Shown: piece after piece, positions 10,018 through 21,213 of the stretch | How positions within the stretch are numbered: position 1 is the first letter of the stretch | How the letters are laid out: each line of letters starts with the position of its first letter | DNA from: Limnohabitans sp. Rim28 | GTDB lineage: Bacteria; Pseudomonadota; Gammaproteobacteria; Burkholderiales; Burkholderiaceae_C | Reading direction: 5' to 3' | Length of the DNA: 64,000 nt | Assembly: GCF_000293865.2 (NCBI RefSeq) | Contig: NZ_ALKN02000008.1 | Location: forward strand, 110,226 to 174,225 | Notes under the pieces: model-generated | What the model was told of the DNA's origin: nothing | What the model saw: the letters and a program-made list of their open reading frames with translations, nothing else | Database searches by the model: none | Made by a program: the position numbers and the translations under genes

Positions 10018-11027
10018 GCTGTGTGGATGCGTTGGCCCGTTTGAGCGTCAAACCAGTGCAGTTTGTCTGCTCGCGGGGTGATGTAAAAGGACTCGCCAGT
10101 CGCAGGGGCTGGCAGCGATGCGTCCAGGCGCAGCGTCAGGCTTTCTGTGCCCAAACGGGCGTGCACCAAGCGCTCGGCCCCAAGCAGTTCCACCGTTTCC
10201 ACTTGCAAAGGCCAGCCGCTGGGCGTGATGTCCATGTGCTCGGGCCGGATCCCCAGAATGCGGCCTGCGGGTGTGTCTGGGGCTTGTTCGAGCAGGTTCA
10301 TCGGGGGTGAGCCAATGAAACTGGCCACGAAGGTGCTGGCGGGGCGGTTGTAGACCTCTTCGGGGGTGCCGAACTGTTCCATGTGGCCACCGTTCATCAC
10401 GATCATGCGCTGAGCCAGCGTCATGGCTTCGACCTGGTCGTGCGTCACAAACAGGCTGGTGATGCCCAATTCGCGGTGCAGTTTTTGAATCTCGAGTCGG
10501 GTCTGGGCGCGCAGCTTGGCGTCCAGATTCGACAGCGGCTCGTCAAACAAAAACACCTGGGGCTGGCGCACGATGGCGCGGCCCATGGCCACCCGCTGGC
10601 GCTGCCCGCCCGACAGTTCGCGCGGCTTGCGCTGCAGCAGTTGGCTCAATTCGAGGATGCCTGCGGCTTTGTCCACCCGGGCTTTGATCTCGGCCACCGG
10701 CACTTTGGCGATTTTCAGGCCATAGGCCATGTTGTCGAACACGCTCATGTGCGGGTACAGCGCGTAGTTTTGGAACACCATGGCGATGTCGCGCTCGGCG
10801 GGCTCCAGGTCGTTGACGACCCGTTCACCGATGGCGATCGTGCCGCCCGAGATGTCTTCGAGGCCCGCCACCATGCGCAGCAGGGTGGATTTGCCGCAGC
10901 CCGAAGGACCGACGATGACCACGAACTCACCATGAGCGATCTCAGCGCTCAGGTCGTGGATAACGGTGTTGGCTTTGTCGCCTGCACCGTAGGTTTTGAG
11001 GATGTGAGAGAGGGTAATGGAAGCCAT
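10014..11027 (-). CDS. ugpC: sn-glycerol-3-phosphate ABC transporter ATPase
   Basis: ATP-binding subunit of the glycerol-3-phosphate importer. All ABC motifs are present: Walker [10 protein letters not shown] (residues 40-48), the Q-loop [11 protein letters not shown], signature [14 protein letters not shown], Walker [13 protein letters not shown] and the switch His in [10 protein letters not shown]-terminal regulatory OB/TOBE-like domain follows ([13 protein letters not shown]), as in MalK-type ATPases. I chose [14 protein letters not shown] as the start (337 residues); the frame is open nine codons further upstream, into the ugpE stop region. Confidence 0.95.
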   Translation of the reverse strand: MASITLSHILKTYGAGDKANTVIHDLSAEIAHGEFVVIVGPSGCGKSTLLRMVAGLEDISGGTIAIGERVVNDLEPAERDIAMVFQNYALYPHMSVFDNMAYGLKIAKVPVAEIKARVDKAAGILELSQLLQRKPRELSGGQRQRVAMGRAIVRQPQVFLFDEPLSNLDAKLRAQTRLEIQKLHRELGITSLFVTHDQVEAMTLAQRMIVMNGGHMEQFGTPEEVYNRPASTFVASFIGSPPMNLLEQAPDTPAGRILGIRPEHMDITPSGWPLQVETVELLGAERLVHARLGTESLTLRLDASLPAPATGESFYITPRADKLHWFDAQTGQRIHTA

Positions 11028-11037
11028 GTGGAGGTAT

Positions 11038-11892
11038 TTATTTTTCCGTATCAACCAGGCCCTTGACGAACCATTTTTGCATCAGGATCACGACCAGCGC
11101 CGGGGGCAGCATGGCCAAAATGGCGGTGGCCATGACCACGTTCCATTCGGTGTAAGCCTCGCCCGCGATCAGGCGCTTGATGCCCATGACCACCGGGTAC
11201 ATGTCTTCGTTGGTGGTCACCAAGAGGGGCCACAGGTATTGGTTCCAGCCATAAATGAACTGGATCACGAACAACGCGGCGATGGAGGTGCGTGTCAGGG
11301 GCAGCAGGATGTCGATGAAAAAGCGCATCGGTCCTGCGCCGTCCATGCGCGCAGCTTCCACCAACTCGTCAGGCACCGTGAGGAAAAATTGCCGGAACAA
11401 AAAGGTGGCCGTGGCCGAGGCGATCAGTGGCACGGTCAGGCCCGCATAGCTGTTGAGCATGCCCAGGTTGGCCACCACTTCGTAAGTGGGGCCAATGCGC
11501 ACTTCAACGGGCAGCATCAGGGTGACAAAAATCATCCAGAACACCAGATTGCGCAGCGGAAACCGGAAGTAAACGATGGCAAAGGCCGACAACAAAGAGA
11601 TGACGATCTTGCCAATGGCAATCACCAGCGCGCTGATCAGGCTGACCCACATCATGGGCGCGGCCGCCGGGATGCGGCTGCCGGCGCTGGTTTCGCCGCC
11701 AAACAAGGCGGTTTTGTAGGTTTCTAGGGCATGGCTGCCGGGCCACATGGACATGGGCACCGATTGGGCGATCTCGGTGGCGCTTTGGGTCGAGGCGACA
11801 AAGGTCAGGTACAGCGGGAAGGCCACGATCACCACCCCCAGGATCAGCACCAGGTGGGACAGGACCGTGAGGCCGGGGCGTTTTTCAATCAT
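11038..11892 (-). CDS. ugpE: sn-glycerol-3-phosphate ABC transporter permease UgpE
   Basis: Inner-membrane permease of the MalG type, 284 residues with about six transmembrane segments. The EAA loop that docks on the ATPase is visible as [23 protein letters not shown]. The C-terminus [11 protein letters not shown] is typical of UgpE. It stands between ugpA (9-base gap) and ugpC (10-base gap). Confidence 0.94.
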   Translation of the reverse strand: MIEKRPGLTVLSHLVLILGVVIVAFPLYLTFVASTQSATEIAQSVPMSMWPGSHALETYKTALFGGETSAGSRIPAAAPMMWVSLISALVIAIGKIVISLLSAFAIVYFRFPLRNLVFWMIFVTLMLPVEVRIGPTYEVVANLGMLNSYAGLTVPLIASATATFLFRQFFLTVPDELVEAARMDGAGPMRFFIDILLPLTRTSIAALFVIQFIYGWNQYLWPLLVTTNEDMYPVVMGIKRLIAGEAYTEWNVVMATAILAMLPPALVVILMQKWFVKGLVDTEK

Positions 11893-11901
11893 GGGGCGGG
11901 C

Positions 11902-12783
11902 TCAGTACTGGACTTTTTTCTCAACAAAACGGAACTGCACCACCGTCAGCGCCACCACGATCAACATCAGAATCACCGACTGAGCGGCCGAGCCGCCCAT
12001 GTCGAGCGCCTTGAAGCCGTCGTAATAGACCTTGTAAACCAAGATGGCCGTGTCCTTGCCGGGGCCGCCCTGGGTGGTGGCGTCGATGATGCCGAAGGTG
12101 TCAAAAAAGGCGTAGACCACGTTGATGACCAAGAGGAAAAACGTGGTGGGGGACAAGAGTGGGAAAACGATGGTCCAAAAGCGGTGCCAAGGGCTGGCCC
12201 CATCGATGGCCGCCGCCTCGAGCAGGGATTTCGGGATGGACTGCAGCCCCGCCAAAAAGAACAAGAAGTTGTAGGAGATCTGCTTCCAGACCGCCGCCAC
12301 CACGATCAGGGTCATGGCGTGGCCGGAGTCCAGCAGGTGGTTCCACTCAATGCCCACAGAGCGCAAATAAAAGGCGATGACGCCCATGGGCGAGGCAAAC
12401 ATGAACAGCCACAGCACGCCCGCCACCACCGGGGCCACTGCATAGGGCCAGATCAGCAAGGTTTTGTAGATGGCTGCGCCTTTGAGCACGCGGTCGGCCA
12501 TGACAGCCAGCAAAAGTGAAATGACCAGGCCGGAAACGGCCACCAGCAAAGAAAAAACAGCCGTGGTTTTGAAAGATTCGAGGTAAGTGCTGTCAGCAAA
12601 CAGGCGCTCGAAGTTCTCCATGCCCACAAATTCGGTGCTCAGGCCAAAAGCGTCCTGCGACAACACGCTTTGGTACAGAGCTTGGCCGGCGGGCCAAAAA
12701 AAGAACACCAGCACGATGGTCATTTGCGGCGCTATGAGCAGCCAGGGCAACCATCGGGATTGGAATCGAACGCGTTTTTCCAT
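11902..12783 (-). CDS. ugpA: sn-glycerol-3-phosphate ABC transporter permease UgpA
   Basis: Inner-membrane permease of the MalF type, 293 residues. The N-terminus [20 protein letters not shown] is the first membrane segment typical of this class, and the EAA loop reads [20 protein letters not shown]. It ends RFVEKKVQY, as in UgpA proteins. About 100 bases separate it from ugpB. Confidence 0.94.
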   Translation of the reverse strand: MEKRVRFQSRWLPWLLIAPQMTIVLVFFFWPAGQALYQSVLSQDAFGLSTEFVGMENFERLFADSTYLESFKTTAVFSLLVAVSGLVISLLLAVMADRVLKGAAIYKTLLIWPYAVAPVVAGVLWLFMFASPMGVIAFYLRSVGIEWNHLLDSGHAMTLIVVAAVWKQISYNFLFFLAGLQSIPKSLLEAAAIDGASPWHRFWTIVFPLLSPTTFFLLVINVVYAFFDTFGIIDATTQGGPGKDTAILVYKVYYDGFKALDMGGSAAQSVILMLIVVALTVVQFRFVEKKVQY

Positions 12784-12881
12784 GGGGGTTCAGTTTCGAC
12801 AAGCTAAAAAGCTGAAAAAGCAGGGACCCCAGGCCCCTGCTTTCAAGACACACGCTGGGCCGCAATCGGCCCAGGAAAGGC

Positions 12882-14186
12882 TTATTTGTTGGCTTTTTGG
12901 AAGCGATCGAGCTGCTCGTTGCCCCGCTTGACCGCGGCATCCAGTGCTTCTTTGGGTTCTTTTTTACCGGCCCAGACCTGCTCGAGCTCTTCGTCGTTGA
13001 CGGTGCGGATCTGCACAAAGTTGCCCAAGCGGATACCGCGCGACTTTTCAGTGGTCTTGCGGATCATCTGCTCCACGGAGACATCGGTGCCGGGGTTTTG
13101 CTTGTAGAAGCCCGATTTTTCGGTCATTTCAAACGAGGCGGGTGTCAAAGGCAGGTAACCCGTGCGCTGGTGGCTGCGGGCATCGACTTCGGGCTTGGAC
13201 AGGTGGGCGAAGAACTGGGCCACGCCCTTGTATTCGTCGGCCTTTTTGCCCGACATCACCCACAGGCTGGCGCCGCCAATCACGGTGTTTTGCGGTGAAC
13301 CGGCCACATCGGGGTAGTAAGGCAAGGTGCTGATGCCGCTGGCGAACTTGGCGTTGCGCTTGATGTTGCCGTACAGCGCAGACGAGCCCGTGGTCATGGC
13401 GCATTCGCCCGATACAAAGGTGGCGTCAGCCGCGTTGCCCCGGCCCTTGTAGACAAACAGGCCTGTTTTGGACATGTTGGCCAGGTTTTCGATGTGGCGC
13501 ACATGCAAGGGGCTGTTGAAGGTCAAGCGTGCATCCATGCCGCGCATGCCGTTGCCCTTGGAGGCAAACTCGGTGTTGTGCCAAGCCGAGAAGCTCTCGA
13601 GCTGGGTCCAGCTCACCCAGCTGGTGGTGAAGGGGCACTTGTGGCCCGAGGCCTTGAGCTTGGCAGCCGCCAAGGCCACTTCAGGCCAAGTTTTGGGTGG
13701 TTTTTCAGTGTCAAGGCCCGCGGCTTTGAAGGCATCTTTGTTGTAGTGGAAGACGGTGGTCGAGCTGTTGAAGGGGAAGCTCAACATCTGGCCATTGGGT
13801 GCGGTGTAGTAACCCGCGACCGCCTGCACGTAGTTTTTGGGCTCGAACTTGACGCCAGCGTCGGCCATCACTTTGCCCACAGGCACGATGGCGCCTTTGC
13901 TGGCCATCATGGTGGCGGTACCCACTTCAAACACCTGCAGAATGTGCGGCGCATTGCCCGCGCGGAAGGCGGCAATGGCTGCTGTCATCGATTCGTCGTA
14001 GCTGCCCTTGAAAGTGGGCACCACTTTGTACTGTGTCTGACTGGCATTGAAGTCTTTGGCGTGGTCGTTGACCCATTCGCCCAAGGCGCCGCCCATGGAG
14101 TGCCACCATTGGATTTCAGTCTGTGCTTGGGCCGAGAGGCTGGCCAGGCTCAAAGCCAAGGCGGAAAGGGTCAGTTTGAGTTTCAT
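12882..14186 (-). CDS. ugpB: sn-glycerol-3-phosphate-binding periplasmic protein
   Basis: Periplasmic receptor for glycerol-3-phosphate and glycerophosphocholine. From MKLKLTLSALALSLA it has 434 residues with a signal peptide cleaved after SLSAQAQ. The mature start TEIQWWHSMGGALGEWVN and the motifs QTQYKVVPTFKGSYDESM and GNAPHILQVFEVGTATMM match UgpB. It is the first gene of ugpBAECQ. An AGGAG sequence precedes the ATG. Because ugp operons are PhoB-controlled in other proteobacteria, the possible Pho box upstream is relevant. Confidence 0.95.
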   Translation of the reverse strand: MKLKLTLSALALSLASLSAQAQTEIQWWHSMGGALGEWVNDHAKDFNASQTQYKVVPTFKGSYDESMTAAIAAFRAGNAPHILQVFEVGTATMMASKGAIVPVGKVMADAGVKFEPKNYVQAVAGYYTAPNGQMLSFPFNSSTTVFHYNKDAFKAAGLDTEKPPKTWPEVALAAAKLKASGHKCPFTTSWVSWTQLESFSAWHNTEFASKGNGMRGMDARLTFNSPLHVRHIENLANMSKTGLFVYKGRGNAADATFVSGECAMTTGSSALYGNIKRNAKFASGISTLPYYPDVAGSPQNTVIGGASLWVMSGKKADEYKGVAQFFAHLSKPEVDARSHQRTGYLPLTPASFEMTEKSGFYKQNPGTDVSVEQMIRKTTEKSRGIRLGNFVQIRTVNDEELEQVWAGKKEPKEALDAAVKRGNEQLDRFQKANK

Positions 14187-14277
14187 GTGAGCTCCTGGGG
14201 GTAAAAGCAAATATCAAAACGATGGATGTCTTGAAAGGCATTGGCGCTGATAAGTGTTGCTAAATCATTAAAACCGC

Positions 14278-14295
14278 ATGAAATTTTTGTGACAA
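14278..14295 (-). promoter_or_regulatory. Possible Pho box upstream of ugpB
   Basis: On the minus strand this 18-mer reads TTGTCACAAAAATTTCAT. By my own comparison with the enterobacterial Pho box consensus (two 7-base CTGTCAT-like units with an AT-rich 4-base spacer) it matches at 14 of 18 positions. It ends about 90 bases before the ugpB start, a workable distance. The match was made by eye and the beta-proteobacterial consensus may differ. Confidence 0.4.
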
Positions 14296-14452
14296 CCCGT
14301 ACTTTCCATGATTTCAGACGCTTGTGTGACAGGTGCCCCCACCTTCTGCGCGTGATTGTTGCACTGCGGTAACATCCAACTTCAGCCGGTATGACACTTT
14401 TCCGGGTCTGGCTGACAGCGTCTTCAGCGACGCATTTGATTGCGCCAAACCC

Positions 14453-17400
14453 ATGAATGCACCCAATACGCTCCAACTTTTGATGCAAGCCGACGCCGAT
14501 GCGCCGCGCTTGCGTGAGATTCCCTACAACTACACCAGCTTTTCAGACCGTGAAATCGTTCTGCGTTTGCTGGGCGAGTCGGCCTGGGATCTGCTGAATG
14601 AACTGCGCGGCGAGCGTCGCACCGGCCGTTCTGCACGCATGTTGTACGAAGTCTTGGGTGACATTTGGGTGGTCGAGCGCAACCCTTACTTGCAAGACGA
14701 CTTGCTGGACAACCCGGCCCGCCGAAAACTGCTGGTGGAAGCCTTGCACCACCGTTTGTCTGAGGTGCAAAAGCGCCGAACGCCCGCTGCAGATGCTCAC
14801 CGAGATGCCTTGGTGGTGCAGTTGCTGGACATGGCCACCCAGGCGGTGTCGCAGTTCAGTGAACGTTTCACCCGCATGGCCAAGCTGCGCAGCCAAGTGC
14901 AAAAAACCCTGGGTCGCCTCACAGCCAAAGACAACATCAAGTTCGATGGTCTTTCCCGCGTGAGCCATGTGACCGATGCGACCGACTGGCGCGTGGAATA
15001 CCCCTTTGTGGTGCTGACGCCAGACTCCGAAGTCGAGATGGCTGGTTTGGTCAAAGGTTGTATCGATTTGGGTTTGACCATCGTCCCACGCGGCGGTGGC
15101 ACAGGCTACACGGGCGGCGCGATTCCGCTGACCTGGAAAAGCGCGGTCATCAACACCGAAAAGCTCGAAGCCATGACCGAAGTCGAGATGGTCGACTTGC
15201 CCGGTATCGCGCACAAGATTCCCACCATCTATACAGAAGCCGGTGTGGTGACCCAGCGCGTGGCCGATGCGGCCGAGCGCGGTGGTTTTGTGTTCGCGGT
15301 GGACCCCACATCGGCCGAAGCCAGCTGCATTGGCGGCAACATCGCCATGAACGCGGGCGGTAAAAAGGCGGTGCTGTGGGGCACGGCGCTGGACAACCTG
15401 GCCAGCTGGCGCATGGTCACGCCCGACGCTGAGTGGCTGGATGTGGTGCGCATGGACCACAACATGGGCAAGATCCACGATGCCGAAGTGGCCACCTTCG
15501 AGTTGCGCTACTTCAAGGCCGACGGCAAAACACCGATTCGAACCGAAACCTTGGTCATTCCTGGCAAAACTTTCCGCAAGGAAGGTTTGGGCAAGGACGT
15601 GACCGACAAATTCTTGTCGGGCCTGCCCGGCGTGCAAAAAGAAGGCTGCGACGGCCTGATCACCAGCGCCCGCTGGGTGATGCACCGCATGCCCACCCAC
15701 ACCCGCACGGTCTGCATGGAGTTTTTTGGCCATGCCCGCGAGGCGGTGCCCAGCATCGTCGAGATCAAGGACTTCATGTTCGCCGAGCAAAAGCGCACCG
15801 GTACCGTGATGGCGGGTCTGGAGCACTTGGACGACCGTTATTTGCGTGCGGTGGGTTACTCCACCAAGAGCAAGCGCGGTGGCTTTCCCAAAATGGTGCT
15901 GATCGGCGACATCGCCGGTGACAACGCCGACGACGTGGCCAAGGCCACCAGCGAGATCGTGCGCATTGCCAACTCGCGCAGCGGCGAAGGCTTCATTGCC
16001 ATCAGCCCGGAAGCGCGTAAAAAATTCTGGCTCGACCGCAAGAAGACCGCGGCCATTTCGCGCCACACCAACGCCTTCAAGGTCAACGAAGACGTGGTCA
16101 TTCCGCTGCCGCGCATGGCCGAGTACACCGACGGCATCGAGCGCATCAACATTGAGCTGAGCTTGCGCAACAAACTCAAGCTGTGCCGCGAAATCGAAGC
16201 CTTTTTGGAGCGTGGCAACTTGCCCTTGGGCAAGCATGACGACGCCAACGAGATCGCCTCAGCCGAGCTGCTGGAAGACCGCGTCGCGCAAGCCTTGGCC
16301 GTGGTGCGTGAAGTGCAGGCGCAGTGGCAAGGCTGGCTGACCGATGTGGATGCCTTGTTCCCTCAGCTGCAAGAGCACAGCTTGCGCGCCAGCTGGAAGA
16401 CGCAAATCCGCCCGGCGTTCCAAAACATCTTTTCCGGCGCGGCCTTTTTGCCGATCCTGAACGAGGTCATGGCCATCCATCAGCGCGTGCTCAAGGGCCG
16501 CGTGTGGGTGGCGCTGCACATGCACGCCGGTGACGGCAATGTGCACACCAACATCCCTGTCAACAGCGACAACTACGAGATGCTGCAAACCGCGCACGAA
16601 GCGGTGGCCCGGATCATGGTTTTGGCGCGCAGTTTGGACGGTGTCATCTCGGGCGAGCACGGCATTGGCATCACCAAGCTGGAGTTTTTGACCGACGCCG
16701 AGTTGGCCAACTTCACGGCCTACAAAGCCAAAGTGGACCCCGAAGGTCGCTTCAACAAGGGCAAGCTGCTGCGCGGCGCGGCCCTGACCGGCTTGGGCGA
16801 CGATGTGCATGCCGCCGACCTGACGCACGCCTACACCCCCAGCTTTGGCTTGATGGGTCATGAGTCGCTGATCATGCAGCAGTCGGACATTGGCGCGATC
16901 GCCGCCAGCGTGAAGGATTGCTTGCGCTGCGGCAAGTGCAAGCCTGTGTGCGCCACGCATGTGCCGCGTGCCAATTTGCTCTACAGCCCACGCAACAAAA
17001 TTCTGGCCACATCCTTGTTGGTCGAAGCCTTTTTGTACGAGGAACAAACCCGTCGGGGCATCTCGATCAAGCACTGGCAAGAGTTTGAAGACGTGGCCGA
17101 CCACTGCACCGTGTGCCACAAGTGTTTGTCGCCATGCCCGGTGAACATCGATTTTGGCGATGTGTCCATGAACATGCGCAACCTGCTGCGCAAGATGGGC
17201 CAAAAGAGCTTCCGTCCTGGCAACGCGGCGGCCATGTTCATGCTCAACGCCACCAACCCCGAGACCATCAAGTTGGCGCGTGCCGCCATGGTGGGCGTGG
17301 GCATGAAGGCGCAACGCTTTGTGGCCGGTTTGCTCAAGGGCGTGGCCCGCAAGCAGACCAGTGCACCGCCAGCCAGCGTGGGCACGGCGCCCATCAAAGA

Positions 17401-18331
17401 GCAGGTGATTCACTTCATCAACAAAAAAATGCCGGGCAACTTGCCCAAAAAGACAGCACGGGCTTTGCTGGACATCGAAGACAACGACTACGTGCCCATC
17501 ATCCGCAACCCGAAAGCCACCACGTCGGAATCAGAAGCGGTGTTTTACTTCCCGGGTTGTGGTTCCGAACGACTGTTCAGCCAAGTGGGTCTGGCCACCC
17601 AGGCCATGCTCTGGCATGTGGGTGTGCAGACGGTGTTGCCACCGGGCTATTTGTGCTGCGGTTACCCGCAAAAAGGCTCGGGCCAGTTCGACAAGGCCGA
17701 GAAAATCATCACCGACAACCGCGTGCTGTTTCACCGCGTGGCCAACACGCTCAACTACCTGGACATCAAGACCGTGGTGGTCAGCTGTGGCACTTGTTAT
17801 GACCAGCTTCAGGGCTACCAGTTCGACAAGATCTTCCCCGGCTGCCGCATCATCGACATCCACGAGTTCCTGCTCGAAAAAGGCATGAAGCTGGGCGCAG
17901 GCGGCGCTTATCTGTACCACGACCCCTGCCACAGCCCCATGAAGCAGCAAGAACCCATGAAGACCGTCAAGGCCTTGATGGGCGACAACGTGCTGGAAAG
18001 CAAACGCTGCTGCGGCGAGTCGGGTACTTTGGGCGTGACGCGCCCCGACATTTCGACCCAGGTGCGCTTTCGCAAGGAAGAAGAACTGCTCAAGGGCGAA
18101 GCCGCTTTGCGCAGCAGTGGCGCGCTGGCCCCTCAGGCCAACGTGAAAATTTTGACCAGCTGCCCCAGCTGCCTGCAAGGTTTGTCACGCTTTGGCGATG
18201 ATCTGAAAAACGGCTTGTTGGAAGCCGATTACATCGTCGTCGAGATGGCCAAGCACATCCTGGGCGAGGAGTGGTTGCCCGAATACGTGAGCGCTGCCAA
18301 TGCGGGCGGCATTGAGCGCGTGCTGGTGTAA
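14453..18331 (+). CDS. Large FAD-linked oxidoreductase with DUF3683, Fe-S and CCG domains
   Basis: A 1292-residue fusion protein. In order: an N-terminal DUF3683 region (about 1-130, starting [20 protein letters not shown]), an FAD-binding type 4 domain (about 185-330; [16 protein letters not shown]), the FAD-linked oxidase C-terminal domain (to about 780; [14 protein letters not shown] and GEHGIG), a 4Fe-4S dicluster region ([11 protein letters not shown] near 823 and [12 protein letters not shown] near 885), and two cysteine-rich CCG domains ([11 protein letters not shown] and CCGESGTLG). This is the layout of glycolate or D-lactate dehydrogenases fused with their Fe-S subunit, so it probably passes electrons from a 2-hydroxy acid to the quinone pool. 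The substrate cannot be read from sequence. The frame is open 40 codons upstream, but MNAPN fits the family start. Confidence 0.9.
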   Translation: MNAPNTLQLLMQADADAPRLREIPYNYTSFSDREIVLRLLGESAWDLLNELRGERRTGRSARMLYEVLGDIWVVERNPYLQDDLLDNPARRKLLVEALHHRLSEVQKRRTPAADAHRDALVVQLLDMATQAVSQFSERFTRMAKLRSQVQKTLGRLTAKDNIKFDGLSRVSHVTDATDWRVEYPFVVLTPDSEVEMAGLVKGCIDLGLTIVPRGGGTGYTGGAIPLTWKSAVINTEKLEAMTEVEMVDLPGIAHKIPTIYTEAGVVTQRVADAAERGGFVFAVDPTSAEASCIGGNIAMNAGGKKAVLWGTALDNLASWRMVTPDAEWLDVVRMDHNMGKIHDAEVATFELRYFKADGKTPIRTETLVIPGKTFRKEGLGKDVTDKFLSGLPGVQKEGCDGLITSARWVMHRMPTHTRTVCMEFFGHAREAVPSIVEIKDFMFAEQKRTGTVMAGLEHLDDRYLRAVGYSTKSKRGGFPKMVLIGDIAGDNADDVAKATSEIVRIANSRSGEGFIAISPEARKKFWLDRKKTAAISRHTNAFKVNEDVVIPLPRMAEYTDGIERINIELSLRNKLKLCREIEAFLERGNLPLGKHDDANEIASAELLEDRVAQALAVVREVQAQWQGWLTDVDALFPQLQEHSLRASWKTQIRPAFQNIFSGAAFLPILNEVMAIHQRVLKGRVWVALHMHAGDGNVHTNIPVNSDNYEMLQTAHEAVARIMVLARSLDGVISGEHGIGITKLEFLTDAELANFTAYKAKVDPEGRFNKGKLLRGAALTGLGDDVHAADLTHAYTPSFGLMGHESLIMQQSDIGAIAASVKDCLRCGKCKPVCATHVPRANLLYSPRNKILATSLLVEAFLYEEQTRRGISIKHWQEFEDVADHCTVCHKCLSPCPVNIDFGDVSMNMRNLLRKMGQKSFRPGNAAAMFMLNATNPETIKLARAAMVGVGMKAQRFVAGLLKGVARKQTSAPPASVGTAPIKEQVIHFINKKMPGNLPKKTARALLDIEDNDYVPIIRNPKATTSESEAVFYFPGCGSERLFSQVGLATQAMLWHVGVQTVLPPGYLCCGYPQKGSGQFDKAEKIITDNRVLFHRVANTLNYLDIKTVVVSCGTCYDQLQGYQFDKIFPGCRIIDIHEFLLEKGMKLGAGGAYLYHDPCHSPMKQQEPMKTVKALMGDNVLESKRCCGESGTLGVTRPDISTQVRFRKEEELLKGEAALRSSGALAPQANVKILTSCPSCLQGLSRFGDDLKNGLLEADYIVVEMAKHILGEEWLPEYVSAANAGGIERVLV

Positions 18332-18372
18332 GCCCAGCGCGCATCCAGACAGCAAGATTTCGAAAGCAAAAG

Positions 18373-18792
18373 ATGGCCGGATTGAAAAAAGACATGCCCC
18401 ACCCCGAGTCGCTGACACTGCACGGTCAGACGAAGGTGTTGGAGATCGGGTTTTCTGACGGTGCTCAGTTTCGCATCCCGTTTGAGCTGATGCGCGTGTA
18501 TTCGCCTTCGGCCGAGGTGCAAGGCCATGGTCCCGGTCAAGAGGTGCTGCAAACCGGCAAACGCGAGGTCGGTATTGCCGAAATCGAGCCCGTGGGCAAC
18601 TACGCGGTCAAGCCCACTTTCACCGACGGGCACGAGTCGGGGCTGTTCACTTGGGAGTACCTTTACTTTTTGGGCGACCAAGAAGCGGCCCTTTGGAAAC
18701 AGTACGAGGACCGTCTGCAAGCTGCGGGCATGAGCCGTGATGCGCCCATGATCGAAGCCGCATCGGGCGGCAGCTGCGGTCACAAGCATTGA
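18373..18792 (+). CDS. DUF971 / gamma-butyrobetaine hydroxylase-like N-terminal domain protein
   Basis: A 139-residue single-domain protein of the DUF971 family (GBBH-like N-terminal fold): [73 protein letters not shown]. The family is thought to have roles near Fe-S proteins, but no reaction is established. The C-terminus GGSCGHKH is metal-ligand rich. It starts 41 bases after the Fe-S oxidoreductase and 10 bases before ubiE, so it is probably cotranscribed. Confidence 0.88.
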   Translation: MAGLKKDMPHPESLTLHGQTKVLEIGFSDGAQFRIPFELMRVYSPSAEVQGHGPGQEVLQTGKREVGIAEIEPVGNYAVKPTFTDGHESGLFTWEYLYFLGDQEAALWKQYEDRLQAAGMSRDAPMIEAASGGSCGHKH

Positions 18793-18802
18793 GGAAGTTG
18801 GC

Positions 18803-19534
18803 ATGAGCAGCACCCACTTCGGCTTCAAAACCGTTGACGAAAGCGAGAAAGCCAAGCACGTGCGCGGCGTGTTCGACTCGGTCGCATCCAAATACGATGT
18901 GATGAACGACCTCATGTCCATGGGCCTGCACCGCGTGTGGAAGGCCTACACCGTGCAGGTGGCCAACCTCAAAGAGGGCGACCAGGTGCTGGACATCGCA
19001 GGCGGTACGGGCGACCTTTCGATGGCGTTTGCCAAAAAAGTGGGCGCCACGGGGCGCGTGGTCCACACCGACATCAATGAAGCCATGCTGTCGACTGGGC
19101 GCGATCGTCTGGTGGATCATGGCCTGGCATTGCCTACGCTGGTCTGCGATGCAGAAAAACTGCCTTTTCCAGACAACCATTTCAATGTGGTCAGCGTGGC
19201 TTTTGGCTTGCGCAACATGACGCACAAAGATGTGGCCTTGAAGGAAATGTGCCGTGTCCTCAAGCCAGGCGGCAAATTGCTGGTCCTTGAATTTTCCAAA
19301 GTGGCCAAGCCCTTGGAGAAAGCTTACGACTGGTACAGCTTCAAGATCTTGCCCCAGTTGGGCAAGCTGGTGGCGGGTGATGCTGACAGCTACCGCTACC
19401 TGGCTGAGTCGATCCGCATGCACCCCAGCCAAGAGGACTTGAAAACCCTTATGAAAAATGCCGGATTTGGCCATGTTGATTTTCACAACTTGTCCGCGGG
19501 GGTGGTAGCCTTGCACATGGGCATTAAATGTTGA
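18803..19534 (+). CDS. ubiE: Ubiquinone/menaquinone C-methyltransferase
   Basis: SAM-dependent C-methylation of the benzoquinol ring in ubiquinone synthesis. The 243-residue protein has the family start [23 protein letters not shown], motif [15 protein letters not shown], and the UbiE signatures [21 protein letters not shown] and [16 protein letters not shown]. It opens a run of ubiquinone-related genes (ubiE, Tim44-like, ubiJ, ubiB), a conserved order in Burkholderiales. Confidence 0.97.
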   Translation: MSSTHFGFKTVDESEKAKHVRGVFDSVASKYDVMNDLMSMGLHRVWKAYTVQVANLKEGDQVLDIAGGTGDLSMAFAKKVGATGRVVHTDINEAMLSTGRDRLVDHGLALPTLVCDAEKLPFPDNHFNVVSVAFGLRNMTHKDVALKEMCRVLKPGGKLLVLEFSKVAKPLEKAYDWYSFKILPQLGKLVAGDADSYRYLAESIRMHPSQEDLKTLMKNAGFGHVDFHNLSAGVVALHMGIKC

Positions 19535-19569
19535 CGCCCAAAAACTGTATTTCCTGAGTTGGAGACACC

Positions 19570-20592
19570 ATGAATAGCAAACTTGTAACCCTGATGCTCG
19601 CTGGCGTGATGGCCTTGGGCAGTCTGAACGCTGAGGCCGCACGCCGCATGGGTGGCGGCAAGTCTGTAGGTCAACAATCCAACCAAGTGACCAAGCGCGA
19701 CGCTGCGCCACAAACACCGGCAGCACCGGCTCAAAACGCTGCGCCTACCAGCGCCGCAAAACCTGCTGCAGCCCCTGCCGCCGCCGCGCCCAAGAAGCCT
19801 TGGGGTGCCATGTTGGGTGGTTTGGCCGCTGGTTTGGGCTTGGCCTGGTTGGCCAGCTCCCTGGGTATGGGTGAAGCCTTTGGCAACATCTTGATGGCCT
19901 TGTTGATTGGCGTTGCGGTGATCGCCGTGATCGGCATGATCTTGCGTGCCCGCCGCGGGGGCGCTGCTCAGTCGGGTGGTTTGGCTTACCAAGGCGCTGG
20001 TGCCTCGGCCGAAAACCCTGCAACCTATAAGCAGTACAGCCCCAACAACGTTGGCAACGATGCCTCGGCCCGCCCATGGGAAGGTCAAAACACCCGCTTC
20101 GACAGCTCGGCTGCGTCGGCCTCCACCGGCTCCATGATCGGCTCGGGCATTGGTTCTGGCCTGAATGCCAACGCCAGTGACAGCCTGAGCGGCTCGCAAA
20201 CCTGGGGCATCCCTGCAGGCTTTGATGTGGACAGCTTCGTCACAGCCGCCAAACGCAATTTCGTCACCTTGCAGGACGCTTGGGACCGTTCGGACATCAG
20301 CGCCCTGCGTTCCATGATGACCGATGCCATGGTCGTTGAGATCCGCAACCAGTTGTCTGAGCGTGAAGCCCAGTTCCCAGGTCAACCCAACAAAACGGAA
20401 GTGGTCATGTTGGAAGCCCAGCTTTTGGGCATCGAAGAGCAGGCCGACGACTACATGGCCAGCGTCGAGTTCAACGGCATGATCCGCGAAGACGCGTCTT
20501 CGGGCCCCAGCCCATTCCGTGAAGTTTGGAACATGACCAAATCCAAGCAGGGCGGCGGTTGGTTGGTGGCAGGCGTGCAAGCGCTGCAATAA
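19570..20592 (+). CDS. Tim44-like domain membrane protein
   Basis: A 340-residue protein with a signal-like N-terminus (VTLMLAGVMALGSLNAEA), an Ala/Pro-rich linker, two hydrophobic segments (MLGGLAAGLGLAWLASSLGM and ILMALLIGVAVIAVIGMIL) and a C-terminal Tim44-like domain from about residue 215 (FDVDSFVTAAKRNFVTLQDAWD onward). The Tim44-like fold resembles NTF2 and may bind lipid or protein at the membrane; the role in bacteria is not established. It sits between ubiE and ubiJ, with GGAG before its ATG. Confidence 0.85.
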   Translation: MNSKLVTLMLAGVMALGSLNAEAARRMGGGKSVGQQSNQVTKRDAAPQTPAAPAQNAAPTSAAKPAAAPAAAAPKKPWGAMLGGLAAGLGLAWLASSLGMGEAFGNILMALLIGVAVIAVIGMILRARRGGAAQSGGLAYQGAGASAENPATYKQYSPNNVGNDASARPWEGQNTRFDSSAASASTGSMIGSGIGSGLNANASDSLSGSQTWGIPAGFDVDSFVTAAKRNFVTLQDAWDRSDISALRSMMTDAMVVEIRNQLSEREAQFPGQPNKTEVVMLEAQLLGIEEQADDYMASVEFNGMIREDASSGPSPFREVWNMTKSKQGGGWLVAGVQALQ

Positions 20593-20640
20593 AGCCCGGG
20601 CCCCTTTGTGGGCCAGCACTTTCGGGAATAATCGGGGACT

Positions 20641-21213
20641 ATGGCAACACAGTCCCCTTTTTCATGGGCCGCTCAGGCGCTACCCGACCTGGCCGCCCAA
20701 ATGGCCCACAAATTCAGCAACTCCTTCCAACCGCCTGAATGGGTGGTTGACGAAGCGGTCAACCGCATGGTGCTGTTTCTTAACCACGTCTTGATGAGTG
20801 AGCCTGAAGCCATGGCCCGTTTGGCCCGTCAAAAAGGTCAGCGCATCGAGTTGGTTTGGGAGCGTGTGCAGCTGCAGCTGACGCCGACTCCAGCGGGATT
20901 GCTTGCGCGGGGCCACTTTGAGGGGTTTGACTTGCGCCTGACCGTGACCGAAGATTCGCCGGTCACTTTGGCCTCTGCTTTAGCGCGGGGTGACAAACCC
21001 AAGGTGCGCATCGAAGGCGATGTCCAACTGGCGGCTGAAATCAACTGGTTGATCGACCATGTGCGTTGGGACGCTGAGGAGGACTTGGCGCGCCTGATCG
21101 GGGATGCCCCTGCTCACACTTTGGCACAAGCTGCCCGTCAGGCCATGACGGCCTTGCGCAGTTTTGTCGCTCAGCGCCCTGGCACCGGGCTGCGCACGGG
21201 CAGCGCAGCATGA
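20641..21213 (+). CDS. ubiJ: Ubiquinone biosynthesis accessory factor UbiJ-like (SCP2 domain)
   Basis: A 190-residue SCP2-type lipid-binding protein. UbiJ is an accessory factor that holds ubiquinone intermediates in the Ubi complex. Visible features are an N-terminal helix region ([24 protein letters not shown]), the SCP2-like core ([38 protein letters not shown]) and the conserved [19 protein letters not shown]. It overlaps ubiB by four bases (ATGA), so translation is probably coupled. The assignment rests on both sequence and position. Confidence 0.85.
   Translation: MATQSPFSWAAQALPDLAAQMAHKFSNSFQPPEWVVDEAVNRMVLFLNHVLMSEPEAMARLARQKGQRIELVWERVQLQLTPTPAGLLARGHFEGFDLRLTVTEDSPVTLASALARGDKPKVRIEGDVQLAAEINWLIDHVRWDAEEDLARLIGDAPAHTLAQAARQAMTALRSFVAQRPGTGLRTGSAA

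Noticed and set aside
14543..16237. Open frame of 564 codons on the minus strand
   Set aside because: Antisense shadow of the FAD-linked oxidoreductase gene, without recognisable domains or a ribosome-binding site.
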